From JBILVQ01 sp044370375 (GTDB taxonomy: Bacteria > Bacteroidota > Bacteroidia > UBA4408), in NCBI GenBank assembly GCA_044370375.1, contig JBILVQ010000044.1:1-17764 (forward strand): 17,764 bases of DNA, written 5' to 3'. Made by a program: the position numbers and the translations under genes. A model generated the notes under the pieces. The model had not been told where the DNA came from and did not search any database. It worked only from the letters and a program-made list of their open reading frames with translations. Of this stretch, positions 7,962-15,699 are shown piece after piece. Positions within the stretch are counted from its first letter, which is position 1. Each line of letters opens with the position of its first letter.

Positions 7962-10900
7962 ATGGAAAATCTTGTAAAAAATTATCAAAAGATTAATAAC
8001 CTTTTGGGGTGGCTTGTGTTTGTGTTTGCCTCTTGGGTTTATCTGTCAACGATTGAACCTACAACCAGTTTCTGGGATTGTGGAGAATACATTTCAACAG
8101 CCTACAAACTAGAAGTTGGTCACCCGCCGGGTGCTCCGCTTTTTAATTTGATTGGTCGTATTTTTACGCTTTTTGCTTCTGACCCTTCCGGAGCCGCTAA
8201 AATGGTTAACGCCATGTCGGCACTTTCCAGCTCCTTTACCATTTTGTTTTTGTTTTGGAGCATTACGGCCTTTGCCAAAAAATTAATGTCCAAAAAGGGA
8301 GCCCTTGATGCCAATAGTGTTTTGGCCATTATGGGTGCCGGTTTGGTAGGTTCACTTGCTTACACCTTTTCTGATTCGTTTTGGTTTTCTGCGGTTGAAG
8401 GAGAAGTTTATGCCATGTCCTCTTTTTTTACTGCCATTGTTTTTTGGTCCATTCTGAAGTGGGAAACACTTGCCAATGAAGAACACAACGAAAAGTGGAT
8501 TGTACTAATTGCCTTCTTTATGGGTCTTTCCATTGGTGTCCATTTATTGAACTTGTTGGCAATTCCGGCCATCGTTTTTGTGTATTATTTTAAAAAGTTT
8601 ACCCCCAACAGAAAAGGCTTTCTTTTAACATTTCTTTTTTCTATTTTGCTTTTAGGAGTTGTTCAGGCCGGTATCATTCCCGGAATTGCAAGTTGGGCAG
8701 CTAAGTTTGAGTTGTTTTTTGTTAACACCCTCGGTCTTCCATTTAATTCAGGTACCATTTTCTATTTTATTTTCCTCTTGGTGGCGGTTGTGTTAGGTAT
8801 TCGTTATACCCATAAAAAACAAAAACCACTTTGGAACCTGGCCATTCTTTCCGTTACCATGATGCTGATTGGTTATTCAACGTTTTTCATTTTGGTAATT
8901 CGCTCTCAGGCGAACCCGCCAATGGATGAAAACAACCCTGAAAACGCCATTAATCTTCTTTCATACCTAAACCGTGAACAATACGGTGATTGGCCTATCC
9001 TTTACGGACAATATTACAATGCCCCTTTGGATAAGAACAAGCCCTACAATGACGGAAACCCGGTATATACGAAGGATGTTGCCAAAGGCAAATACGTAGT
9101 TACACAGGATAGAAAAGGAACAATTCCTAATTATGATCCTGCATTTTGCACAATTTTTCCAAGAATGCACAGTGACCAACGTAACCACGTTATTGGCTAT
9201 AAAGATTGGGCAGGAATAGTAGGTGTGCCGATTAAAACCGAAAACAACCGTGGAGAGCCCGTGGTAATAAATCGACCTACTTTTGGTGAGAATTTAACCT
9301 TCTTTTTTAAATACCAGGTTGGTCACATGTATGCCCGTTATTTCATGTGGAATTTCGTAGGCCGTCAAAACGACTTGCAAGGCCACGGAAGTGTTTTAAA
9401 AGGCAACTGGAAATCAGGAATAGATTTTCTTGATTCGATTCGTTTAGGACCACAAGATAATTTGCCGGGCAGCATTACCGGTAATAAGGCAAACAATAGT
9501 TTTTATTTCTTACCCTTGATCCTTGGCTTAGTAGGTTTGTTTTATCAGTTCAAAAAAGACCGTGCCGACGGTTTTGTGGTTTTCTTGTTGTTTCTGTTAA
9601 CGGGTTTGGCCATTATTGTTTACCTGAACAATACGCCTTACCAACCCAGAGAGCGGGATTATGGTTATGTAGGAAGTTTTTATGCATTCTGTATATGGAT
9701 TGGCCTGAGTGTTTTGGCCATTCATGAATTTTTTGCAAAGAAAGTTAAGGGTGTGGTGCCGGTGGTGCTAGCTACAACCATCGGTCTGGTTGCGGCTCCT
9801 GTATTGATGGCAAAAGAAGGGTGGGACGACCATGATCGCTCTCATCGTTATACGGCTAGAGATTATGCCTTTAATTACCTTAGCAGCTGCGCACCCAATG
9901 CTATTTTGTTTACCAATGGTGATAATGATACCTTCCCTCTTTGGTATGCACAAGAGGTTGAGGGCTTCAGAACAGATGTAAGAGTGGTTAACCTAAGCCT
10001 TTCAAACACCGATTGGTACATTGAACAAATGAGAAGAAAAGCGTATGACTCTCCTCCTGTTCCACTCACCCTTACGGAAGAACAATATCGCCAGGGCACA
10101 AGAGATTATATTCCTGTTTATTTTAATCCCAATATAGGAATAGACAGCACAAAATATTATAATGTTAAGGATTTGGTTGCCTTTGTTGCTAGTGAGAAAG
10201 ACGAACAAAAACTGCCGGCCGGTAATGGAATGCAGTTGAATTATCTACCTACAGGCAAAATTTTTATTCCTGTTGACACAGCCAAGGTGTTAAAAAATGG
10301 TACTGTTCCTGCTTCTATGGCATCACAAATTCTGAAAGGAATGCCATGGGAAATCAAGAAAAGTTATTTGATGAAAAATGATTTAATGATCATGGACATC
10401 ATTGCTACCAACAACTGGGAACGTCCGATTTATTTCGCCATTACCGTTGGAGATGATAGTTACCTGGGGCTGGATAACTACTTCCAGTTAGAGGGATTGG
10501 CCTATCGTTTAATACCGGTTAATATGGTTTCACCAGATGGACAGACCGGAAGGATTAACACAGACATCATGTATGAAAACATGGTGAAGAAGTTTAAGTG
10601 GGGAGGGGTGGACGCCAATAATTTGTTCATGGATGAAAACAACCTTCGAATGACCATGAATTTCAGAAACAATTTTGCTCGTCTTTGTCTTGATTTAATT
10701 AAAGAAGGTAAAAAAGACAAGGCAACCGAGGTGCTTAATTTGTGTTTGAAAGTAATGCCGAAGAAGAATGTTCCTTATAACTATTTCATGATTCCGATTG
10801 CCGAGTGCATGTATCAATTGGATCGAACCAAAGAAGCGAACGACCTGATAAAGGAACTAGCAGATATTTACGAGCAGGATTTAAATTATTATTTCCGCTT

Positions 10901-11066
10901 TAAAGGTAAAATGCTTGAGAACATTGAAAATGAAGTCCAGCAAGCCATGAGTGTTTTTCAGCGGATGTTGCAAATTGTAAAAATGAACCAGCAAAAAGAT
11001 CTTGAAAAGAATCTTGAAACACGGTTTAATGTATTGCAACAAAAATACATGGGCGGAGTATCTTAG
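7962..11066 (+). CDS. DUF2723 (TMEM260-like) membrane glycosyltransferase-type protein
   Basis: A 1034-residue inner-membrane protein of the DUF2723 family. About twelve membrane segments are visible: near 12-30, 92-106, 118-136, 151-166, 179-210 (two), 219-240, 264-281, 291-313, 513-530, 537-555, 568-591 and 597-616. The diagnostic first loop reads TTSFWDCGEYISTAYKLEVG (34-53), with D39 and E42 where GT-C enzymes carry acidic catalytic residues, then GHPPGAPL (53-60). PRERDYGY (562-569) and TNGDNDTFPLWYAQE (651-665) are also typical. The soluble tail ends in a helical, TPR-like part (about 860-1034). The human homologue TMEM260 is a protein O-mannosyltransferase, so O-glycosylation of exported proteins is a fair inference; the bacterial substrate is unproven. 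The deacetylase gene follows after 2 bases. Confidence 0.9.
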   Translation: MENLVKNYQKINNLLGWLVFVFASWVYLSTIEPTTSFWDCGEYISTAYKLEVGHPPGAPLFNLIGRIFTLFASDPSGAAKMVNAMSALSSSFTILFLFWSITAFAKKLMSKKGALDANSVLAIMGAGLVGSLAYTFSDSFWFSAVEGEVYAMSSFFTAIVFWSILKWETLANEEHNEKWIVLIAFFMGLSIGVHLLNLLAIPAIVFVYYFKKFTPNRKGFLLTFLFSILLLGVVQAGIIPGIASWAAKFELFFVNTLGLPFNSGTIFYFIFLLVAVVLGIRYTHKKQKPLWNLAILSVTMMLIGYSTFFILVIRSQANPPMDENNPENAINLLSYLNREQYGDWPILYGQYYNAPLDKNKPYNDGNPVYTKDVAKGKYVVTQDRKGTIPNYDPAFCTIFPRMHSDQRNHVIGYKDWAGIVGVPIKTENNRGEPVVINRPTFGENLTFFFKYQVGHMYARYFMWNFVGRQNDLQGHGSVLKGNWKSGIDFLDSIRLGPQDNLPGSITGNKANNSFYFLPLILGLVGLFYQFKKDRADGFVVFLLFLLTGLAIIVYLNNTPYQPRERDYGYVGSFYAFCIWIGLSVLAIHEFFAKKVKGVVPVVLATTIGLVAAPVLMAKEGWDDHDRSHRYTARDYAFNYLSSCAPNAILFTNGDNDTFPLWYAQEVEGFRTDVRVVNLSLSNTDWYIEQMRRKAYDSPPVPLTLTEEQYRQGTRDYIPVYFNPNIGIDSTKYYNVKDLVAFVASEKDEQKLPAGNGMQLNYLPTGKIFIPVDTAKVLKNGTVPASMASQILKGMPWEIKKSYLMKNDLMIMDIIATNNWERPIYFAITVGDDSYLGLDNYFQLEGLAYRLIPVNMVSPDGQTGRINTDIMYENMVKKFKWGGVDANNLFMDENNLRMTMNFRNNFARLCLDLIKEGKKDKATEVLNLCLKVMPKKNVPYNYFMIPIAECMYQLDRTKEANDLIKELADIYEQDLNYYFRFKGKMLENIENEVQQAMSVFQRMLQIVKMNQQKDLEKNLETRFNVLQQKYMGGVS

Positions 11067-11068
11067 CC

Positions 11069-11695
11069 ATGATTTGGTCAAGGGTGCCATTGCCTGTCAG
11101 AAGCCTGTTTCCGGGAGCTTTATGGAGTGTTAAAACAGGTGGAAGAAAAGAGGTGTTTTTAACCTTTGACGATGGTCCTTTTGCTGTTGAAACTGTTTTT
11201 GTGCTTGCTCTGTTGAAGGAGTATAATGCAAAGGCTTGCTTCTTTTTAACCGGCAACAATGCCAAACAAAACCCTGACCTTGTTCAACAAATTTTGGCCG
11301 ATGGCCATACCCTAGGCAATCATACTTTTTCTCATATCAATGGTTGGAAGTCGGGAAGAAAAGAGTACCTCGACAATGTTCTGCAATGTGCCCATTATGT
11401 GCCTTCTAAGTTGTTTAGGCCACCCTACGGGAAGATACTGCCATCGCAAGCAAGACTCTTGCGCAATGCAGGCTATCAGCTTGTTATGTGGGATTTATTA
11501 AGCTATGATTTCGATAAAAACAAATCACCTCAAACACTTCTATACCACTTGAAGCGTAAGCTAAAGCCCGGTGCCATTGTTGTTTTTCATGATAGCCCGA
11601 AGGCCTTTGCTTTGTTGAAAGAAATTTTACCCGAGTTTCTCAGCCATTGTTTTCAACTAGGATATAGTTTTAAACCCTTAACGAATAAGCATTAG
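11069..11695 (+). CDS. Polysaccharide deacetylase (NodB domain)
   Basis: A 208-residue carbohydrate esterase family 4 protein that removes acetyl groups from N-acetylated sugars such as peptidoglycan or another surface glycan. The full set of NodB motifs is visible: TFDDGP (32-37; D34 base, D35 metal), the metal-binding HTFSH (H85, H89), RPPYG (117-121), WD (141-142) and FHDS (173-176; H174). There is no clear signal peptide; the short N-terminus (VPLPVRSLFPGALWSV) resembles the compact form common in Bacteroidota. Only 2 bases separate it from the DUF2723 stop, so the two are probably translated from one mRNA and may act on the same glycan. Its end overlaps the end of the convergent GGGPS gene by three to four bases. 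The exact substrate cannot be told. Confidence 0.93.
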   Translation: MIWSRVPLPVRSLFPGALWSVKTGGRKEVFLTFDDGPFAVETVFVLALLKEYNAKACFFLTGNNAKQNPDLVQQILADGHTLGNHTFSHINGWKSGRKEYLDNVLQCAHYVPSKLFRPPYGKILPSQARLLRNAGYQLVMWDLLSYDFDKNKSPQTLLYHLKRKLKPGAIVVFHDSPKAFALLKEILPEFLSHCFQLGYSFKPLTNKH

Positions 11696-12420
11696 TATTT
11701 GTGGGTAAACTCAGCTAACTCAAAGGCTATTTCCGGGTTTTTTTCTAATTTATTTCCCATAACCACCAAGTCGGCTCCTGCATCAAAAGCTGTGGCTGCC
11801 TGATGAACAGTACGAATTCCTCCGCCGGCAATTAAGGGCAAGCCAGATTCCTTTTTAACCTGTTCAATCATTTTGGCAGAAACAGGGTTGATGGCACCTG
11901 AACCTGCATCCAGATAAGTAAGCTTCATTCCCAACATTTCGCCTGCAAGGGCTGTTGCAGCAGCTATCTCGGGCTTGTCGGCCGGTATGGGCTGGGTGTT
12001 GCTCATATAAGCCACGGTGGTATTGATTCCGCCATCCACCAACAAATAAGCAGTAGGGATAACTTCCAATGGACTATCCTTTAACAAGGGAGCGGCAACA
12101 ACGTGTCTTCCAATGAGTAATTCAGGGTTTCTGCCAGAAAGCAAAGAAAGGAACAAGATGGCATCTGCACGGTGACTGATTTGCAGCACATTGCCCGGAA
12201 ACAACACCAATGGCCTGTCGCAACTGTTCTTTAAAACCTGTACACATTGATCAAATAAATCGCGGGTTAATAAACTACCTCCAACAAAAATAAAATCGGC
12301 AGCAGCATGCTGACAAACAGAAGCCATTTTTTCAAGGGCCTTGCCACTAACCTTGTCGGGGTCAATCAAAACAGCAAACTTCTTTTTTTTACCACGTACT
12401 ATTTGTTCGTAAACACTCAT
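11692..12420 (-). CDS. Geranylgeranylglyceryl phosphate synthase family protein (GGGPS/PcrB)
   Basis: A 242-residue TIM-barrel prenyltransferase that joins a polyprenyl diphosphate to sn-glycerol-1-phosphate by an ether bond, the first committed step of archaeal lipids. Motifs seen are LIDPDK (18-23, Mg2+ site), FVGGS (45-49), FPG (74-76), SLLSGRNPELLIG (92-104), YLDAGSGA (169-176), IAGGGIRT (197-204) and VVMGN (219-223), the last three forming the phosphate-binding end of the barrel. Members from Bacteroidota are established as active GGGPS enzymes, but their physiological product is poorly known. The ATG overlaps the stop of the upstream PPTase gene as ATGA, so the two form an operon. No second-step enzyme (DGGGP synthase) or glycerol-1-phosphate dehydrogenase is in the window. 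Prenyl chain length cannot be judged by eye. Confidence 0.93.
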   Translation of the reverse strand: MSVYEQIVRGKKKKFAVLIDPDKVSGKALEKMASVCQHAAADFIFVGGSLLTRDLFDQCVQVLKNSCDRPLVLFPGNVLQISHRADAILFLSLLSGRNPELLIGRHVVAAPLLKDSPLEVIPTAYLLVDGGINTTVAYMSNTQPIPADKPEIAAATALAGEMLGMKLTYLDAGSGAINPVSAKMIEQVKKESGLPLIAGGGIRTVHQAATAFDAGADLVVMGNKLEKNPEIAFELAEFTHKY

Positions 12421-13058
12421 TGCTTGTCAACATTATCGTTTATTGCCACCACCATCACAATGTTCTCAATAAATTGAAAAGTTCCTTTCACGAATTGTTT
12501 TTTCCCATCCCTTTTCTGTACTTCAACGGTGAAGCGTTGAAGTTCTTGGTTCAGTGATGTCAGGAAAAAATCCTCCTTGAAAAGCCAGCCTTTATGGGGT
12601 AACAATTTATAAACGGCTTCTTTCACGGACCAAATTACGGAAAAAAGTACGAAATCCCCGAATGCAGTGGATTTTTGCAAAGGAGTCCATTCTTCTTCTT
12701 TGCTAAATTTATTTCTTAGTCGAAATGCTTTTTCTGCAACAATCTCCAGGTCGAGCCCTACCGGGCCATCAGGATTATAGGCAACAGCAGCCCAACGATG
12801 GGTGTGACTGATGGAAACGTGACCTTCAATTTCGACTATCGGTTTCCCATCAGGTGTTTTATTTAATTCAACTTGAGGAAGAACAAGGCTGAAAGCCGCA
12901 CGAGAAGCGAGAAACTCAAGAATTTTTTCCTCATGGGTGATGTGCCCGGGCACCTTCAATCCGGCATAGTGGGTGTTGAAAAAGTCCACGGATTCTGTAA
13001 TTTTCCACAACAGAAGTTGAATCTCTTGACGTGAAATTTGTATCGGATAAACAGGCAT
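12417..13058 (-). CDS. 4'-phosphopantetheinyl transferase (Sfp-type)
   Basis: Transfers the phosphopantetheine arm of coenzyme A to a serine of an acyl, peptidyl or aryl carrier protein. The 213-residue length fits the Sfp-like group, as opposed to the short AcpS. Motifs are VSISHTHRWAAV (81-92), PVGLDLEIV (99-107; D103 and E105 as metal ligands) and WSVKEAVYK (143-151; the conserved W-x-x-K-E-A-x-x-K). It is the first gene of the minus-strand pair; its TGA overlaps the GGGPS ATG. It is divergent from the WG-repeat gene over a 93-base gap. No carrier protein or polyketide/peptide synthetase is in view, so it may be the general cellular enzyme that activates fatty-acid ACP. No clear TAnnTTTG promoter was found in front of it. 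Confidence 0.92.
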   Translation of the reverse strand: MPVYPIQISRQEIQLLLWKITESVDFFNTHYAGLKVPGHITHEEKILEFLASRAAFSLVLPQVELNKTPDGKPIVEIEGHVSISHTHRWAAVAYNPDGPVGLDLEIVAEKAFRLRNKFSKEEEWTPLQKSTAFGDFVLFSVIWSVKEAVYKLLPHKGWLFKEDFFLTSLNQELQRFTVEVQKRDGKKQFVKGTFQFIENIVMVVAINDNVDKQ

Positions 13059-13080
13059 TTGCGATAAATTAATTCAATTT

Positions 13081-13112
13081 TTTGATGTGGAAACAAATTT
13101 TTTTCATCTTTG
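13081..13112 (+). promoter_or_regulatory. Promoter of the WG-repeat gene
   Basis: TTTG (13081-13084), 20 bases, then CATCTTTG (13105-13112), one mismatch from TAnnTTTG. This spacing is typical for Bacteroidota. A start near 13118 gives a leader of about 34 bases to the ATG at 13152 and leaves little leader for the TTG at 13128, supporting the ATG. Confidence 0.55.
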
Positions 13113-13151
13113 TAAAAGTGCAAATATTTGCAGGACCAAACTTTTCATGTC

Positions 13152-14195
13152 ATGAATCTTTCCCCAAAATACCGAATTTTTAAATCTTTGATTGCAATTT
13201 TTTTGTGTTTTTTTTCACTGACAATCAATGCCCAAGATGTTCTGTATCCCTTTCAGGAGGGCGGAAAATATGGGTATATTAACCAGTCGGGAAAGGTGAT
13301 CGTGGAAGCCAAGTTTTCTTTAGGAGAGCAATATTTTGAAGGAATGGCAGTGGTTAAAGAAGGCGGAAAAAAGGGCTATCTAGACAAACAAGGAAAGGTG
13401 GCCATCGCTCCTAAATACGATGAAGCCTTTAAATTCAAAGAGGGGATGGCTGTTGTAAAAGAGGCTGGAAAATGGAAATACATTGATAAAAGCGGAAAGG
13501 TTTTATTCGAGGTTGTGGCTGATTACGCCTACAACTTTAGCGATGGAATGGCCCGTTTTCAAAAAGGAACCAAACTGGGGTATTATGATAAAACCGGCAA
13601 AGTGGTGGTTGAACCAATGTATGATTATGCATTTGATTTTTCAGAAGGACTTGCAAGAGTAAAAAAAGGAGATTCTAAAACAGGTAAATACGGCTATATT
13701 GATAAAACCGGCAAATTTGTGATTCAACCTGCTTATGATGATTGTTTCGACTTTAAAGAAGGAACCGCTAACGTTAGAATTGGCAACGAGCAGCGCGGCA
13801 AATGGGGCTTTATTGATAAATCAGGAAAAATGGTCATTGAACCGCAATTTGACAAAGCCAATCAATTCTCAGACGGAATAGCGGCTATCAGGGTAGGTGA
13901 TTTTAAGAGTGGAAAATGGGGCTATATTGACCGAAGCGGAAAAATTGTTGTTAATCCGAGGTTTGACGGGGCAATGAATTTTTCTGAAGGATTGGCCTGT
14001 GTTAGGGTGGGTGACCCCAAAAACGGAAAATGGAAATACATCGATAAGTCCGGAAAAATTGTAATTGATAAAGACTTTGATTTTCCTTCCGATTTCAGAA
14101 ACGACCTTGCCTATGTAAGAATAGGCTCCTTTAAAACCGGCACCATTGCCTACGTGGATAAAAAGGGTGCCTTTGTTTGGCAATTGAAAAAATAG
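13152..14195 (+). CDS. Secreted WG-repeat protein
   Basis: A 347-residue exported protein with a signal peptide (about 1-28, ending SLTINAQ) and about nine WG-type repeats of 37-48 residues. Each unit has the form G-K-[WYK]-[GK]-[YF]-[IL]-[DN]-K-[ST]-G-K-x-[VM]-[IV]-x-P-x-[FY]-D-x-A-x-x-F-[SK]-[ED]-G-[LMT]-A; clear examples start at KWGFIDKSGK and KWGYIDRSGK. Only two units keep the WG pair; others read YG, KG, WK or LG. The last unit is degenerate (TIAYVDKKG). An upstream in-frame TTG (13128) would add eight residues before the signal peptide; the ATG fits the promoter and signal better. WG-repeat proteins are common in Bacteroidota, with no proven general function. No terminator is obvious after it. 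Confidence 0.87.
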   Translation: MNLSPKYRIFKSLIAIFLCFFSLTINAQDVLYPFQEGGKYGYINQSGKVIVEAKFSLGEQYFEGMAVVKEGGKKGYLDKQGKVAIAPKYDEAFKFKEGMAVVKEAGKWKYIDKSGKVLFEVVADYAYNFSDGMARFQKGTKLGYYDKTGKVVVEPMYDYAFDFSEGLARVKKGDSKTGKYGYIDKTGKFVIQPAYDDCFDFKEGTANVRIGNEQRGKWGFIDKSGKMVIEPQFDKANQFSDGIAAIRVGDFKSGKWGYIDRSGKIVVNPRFDGAMNFSEGLACVRVGDPKNGKWKYIDKSGKIVIDKDFDFPSDFRNDLAYVRIGSFKTGTIAYVDKKGAFVWQLKK

Positions 14196-14279
14196 TCCTT
14201 ACTCCAAAAACTTTTTTAGCCCCGGGCTTGTTACCTAGCGCAACAAGACGATTGGCTCGGTTGAAAATAACAGTCATTA

Positions 14280-14311
14280 TTTGTCTGTTTTTCAGGCTTT
14301 TTGTAACTTTG
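14280..14311 (+). promoter_or_regulatory. Promoter of ahcY
   Basis: TTTG (14280-14283), 20 bases, then a perfect TAACTTTG (14304-14311). This matches the Bacteroidota sigma factor consensus. Transcription should begin near 14316-14318, giving a leader of about 12 bases. That excludes both a TTG start at 14281 and any riboswitch in the leader. Confidence 0.75.
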
Positions 14312-14328
14312 CAACTCAATTCATAAAT

Positions 14329-15645
14329 ATGGCTACCAGCACAGAAAACACCGCCAAATACAAAGTTAAAGACATCTCTTTAGCTGAGTGGGGCAGAAAA
14401 GAAATTAAATTGGCCGAGGTTGAAATGCCCGGTCTAATGGCTCTCAGAGAAGAATACGGAGCCTCCAAGCCCTTGAAAGGGGCAAGAATTGCCGGATGTT
14501 TACACATGACCATCCAAACGGCCGTTCTTATTGAAACTTTAAAAGAGTTAGGAGCAGAAGTTACCTGGTCATCCTGTAATATTTTTTCTACTCAGGATCA
14601 CGCAGCCGCAGCCATTGCCGCAGCCGGCATTCCGGTTTTCGCCTGGAAAGGAATGAGCGAACAAGAGTTTGATTGGTGCATTGAACAAACGCTCAATGCG
14701 TTTGAAGGTGGAAAACACCTCAACATGATTTTGGATGACGGCGGGGATTTAACCAACATGGTTTTTGACCGCTTCCCTGAATTGATAAAAGATATCAAAG
14801 GCCTATCGGAAGAAACCACCACCGGTGTTCACCGTTTGTATGAAAGAATGAAGAACGGAACCTTGTACACTCCCGCGATTAACGTGAACGACTCCGTAAC
14901 AAAATCTAAATTTGATAACAAATACGGATGCCGCGAATCGTTGGTTGATGCCATCAGAAGAGCAACTGATTTGATGTTGGCCGGGAAAGTGGCTGTGGTT
15001 GCCGGTTATGGTGATGTTGGCAAAGGTTCAGCTCAATCATTAAGCTCACAAGGTGTTCGTGTAATTGTTACCGAAATTGACCCGATTTGTGCTCTTCAGG
15101 CTGCAATGGACGGGTATCAGGTAATGAAAATGGAAAATGCTGTTAAAATTGCCGATATCGTGGTAACGGCCACCGGTAATAAAAACATTGTGGTTGATAA
15201 GCATTTTATGGCCATGAAACACAATGCAATTGTTTGCAACATTGGGCACTTCGACAATGAAATTGACATGGCATGGCTCAATAGCAACTATGGCAACACC
15301 AAAGATGTTATAAAGCCACAAGTTGACAAATACAGCATCAATGGAAAAGACATTATTGTTTTGGCAGAAGGCCGTTTGGTGAATCTTGGATGCGCTACAG
15401 GACATCCGTCTTTCGTAATGAGTAATTCTTTTACCAATCAAACCTTGGCGCAAATTGAATTGTGGACCAACACAAGCCAATATAAAAATGAAGTGTACAC
15501 TCTTCCTAAAATATTGGATGAAAAAGTTGCCCGCCTGCACTTGAAAAAAATTGGTGTGGAATTGGAAACTTTATCCAAAGACCAAGCAGATTATATTGGG
15601 GTAACCGTTGAGGGTCCTTTCAAATCTGACCAATACCGTTATTAA
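14329..15645 (+). CDS. ahcY: Adenosylhomocysteinase (S-adenosylhomocysteine hydrolase)
   Basis: Reversibly splits S-adenosylhomocysteine into adenosine and homocysteine, removing the inhibitory product of methyl transfer. From the ATG at 14329 the protein has 438 residues, the usual size. Motifs: GCLHMT (56-61; H59), SSCNIFSTQDHAAAA (81-95), LDDGGDLT (135-142; D137), SEETTTGVHRL (160-170; E161), the catalytic block with K192, D196 and N197 inside SVTKSKFDN, and the NAD-binding GYGDVGKG (226-233). The C-terminus KSDQYRY matches the family ending that reaches into the neighbouring subunit's cofactor site. A longer frame from a TTG at 14281 lies inside the promoter and is rejected. It has its own promoter and a strong terminator, so it is probably a single-gene unit. 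Confidence 0.97.
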   Translation: MATSTENTAKYKVKDISLAEWGRKEIKLAEVEMPGLMALREEYGASKPLKGARIAGCLHMTIQTAVLIETLKELGAEVTWSSCNIFSTQDHAAAAIAAAGIPVFAWKGMSEQEFDWCIEQTLNAFEGGKHLNMILDDGGDLTNMVFDRFPELIKDIKGLSEETTTGVHRLYERMKNGTLYTPAINVNDSVTKSKFDNKYGCRESLVDAIRRATDLMLAGKVAVVAGYGDVGKGSAQSLSSQGVRVIVTEIDPICALQAAMDGYQVMKMENAVKIADIVVTATGNKNIVVDKHFMAMKHNAIVCNIGHFDNEIDMAWLNSNYGNTKDVIKPQVDKYSINGKDIIVLAEGRLVNLGCATGHPSFVMSNSFTNQTLAQIELWTNTSQYKNEVYTLPKILDEKVARLHLKKIGVELETLSKDQADYIGVTVEGPFKSDQYRY

Positions 15646-15664
15646 TTAAAAAAACAATCAACAG

Positions 15665-15691
15665 AAAAGGGGGCCTCAAGCCCCCTTTTTT
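15665..15691 (+). terminator. Intrinsic terminator of ahcY, probably bidirectional
   Basis: AAAAGGGGGC (15665-15674) pairs with GCCCCCTTTT (15680-15689) around the loop CTCAA, and a run of six T ends at 15691. This is a strong Rho-independent terminator for ahcY. On the other strand the A run gives a short T tract, so it probably also ends the convergent lipoprotein gene, whose stop is at 15700. Confidence 0.92.
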
Positions 15692-15699
15692 GTTTGAAA

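Noticed and set aside
13869..14183. 104-residue antisense frame opposite the WG-repeat gene
   Set aside because: Its apparent repeats simply mirror the WG repeats on the other strand.
14281..14328. Longer AhcY start at TTG 14281
   Set aside because: It overlaps the promoter elements (14280-14311), and the extra residues are unlike the family N-terminus.
14196..14328. SAH or SAM riboswitch before ahcY
   Set aside because: The predicted leader is about 12 bases, and no riboswitch-like core is visible upstream; the small palindrome at 14218-14228 has too short a loop.
15046..15540. 164-residue antisense frame inside ahcY
   Set aside because: Lies wholly opposite a strongly conserved gene; composition is that of a shadow frame with no domain or signal.
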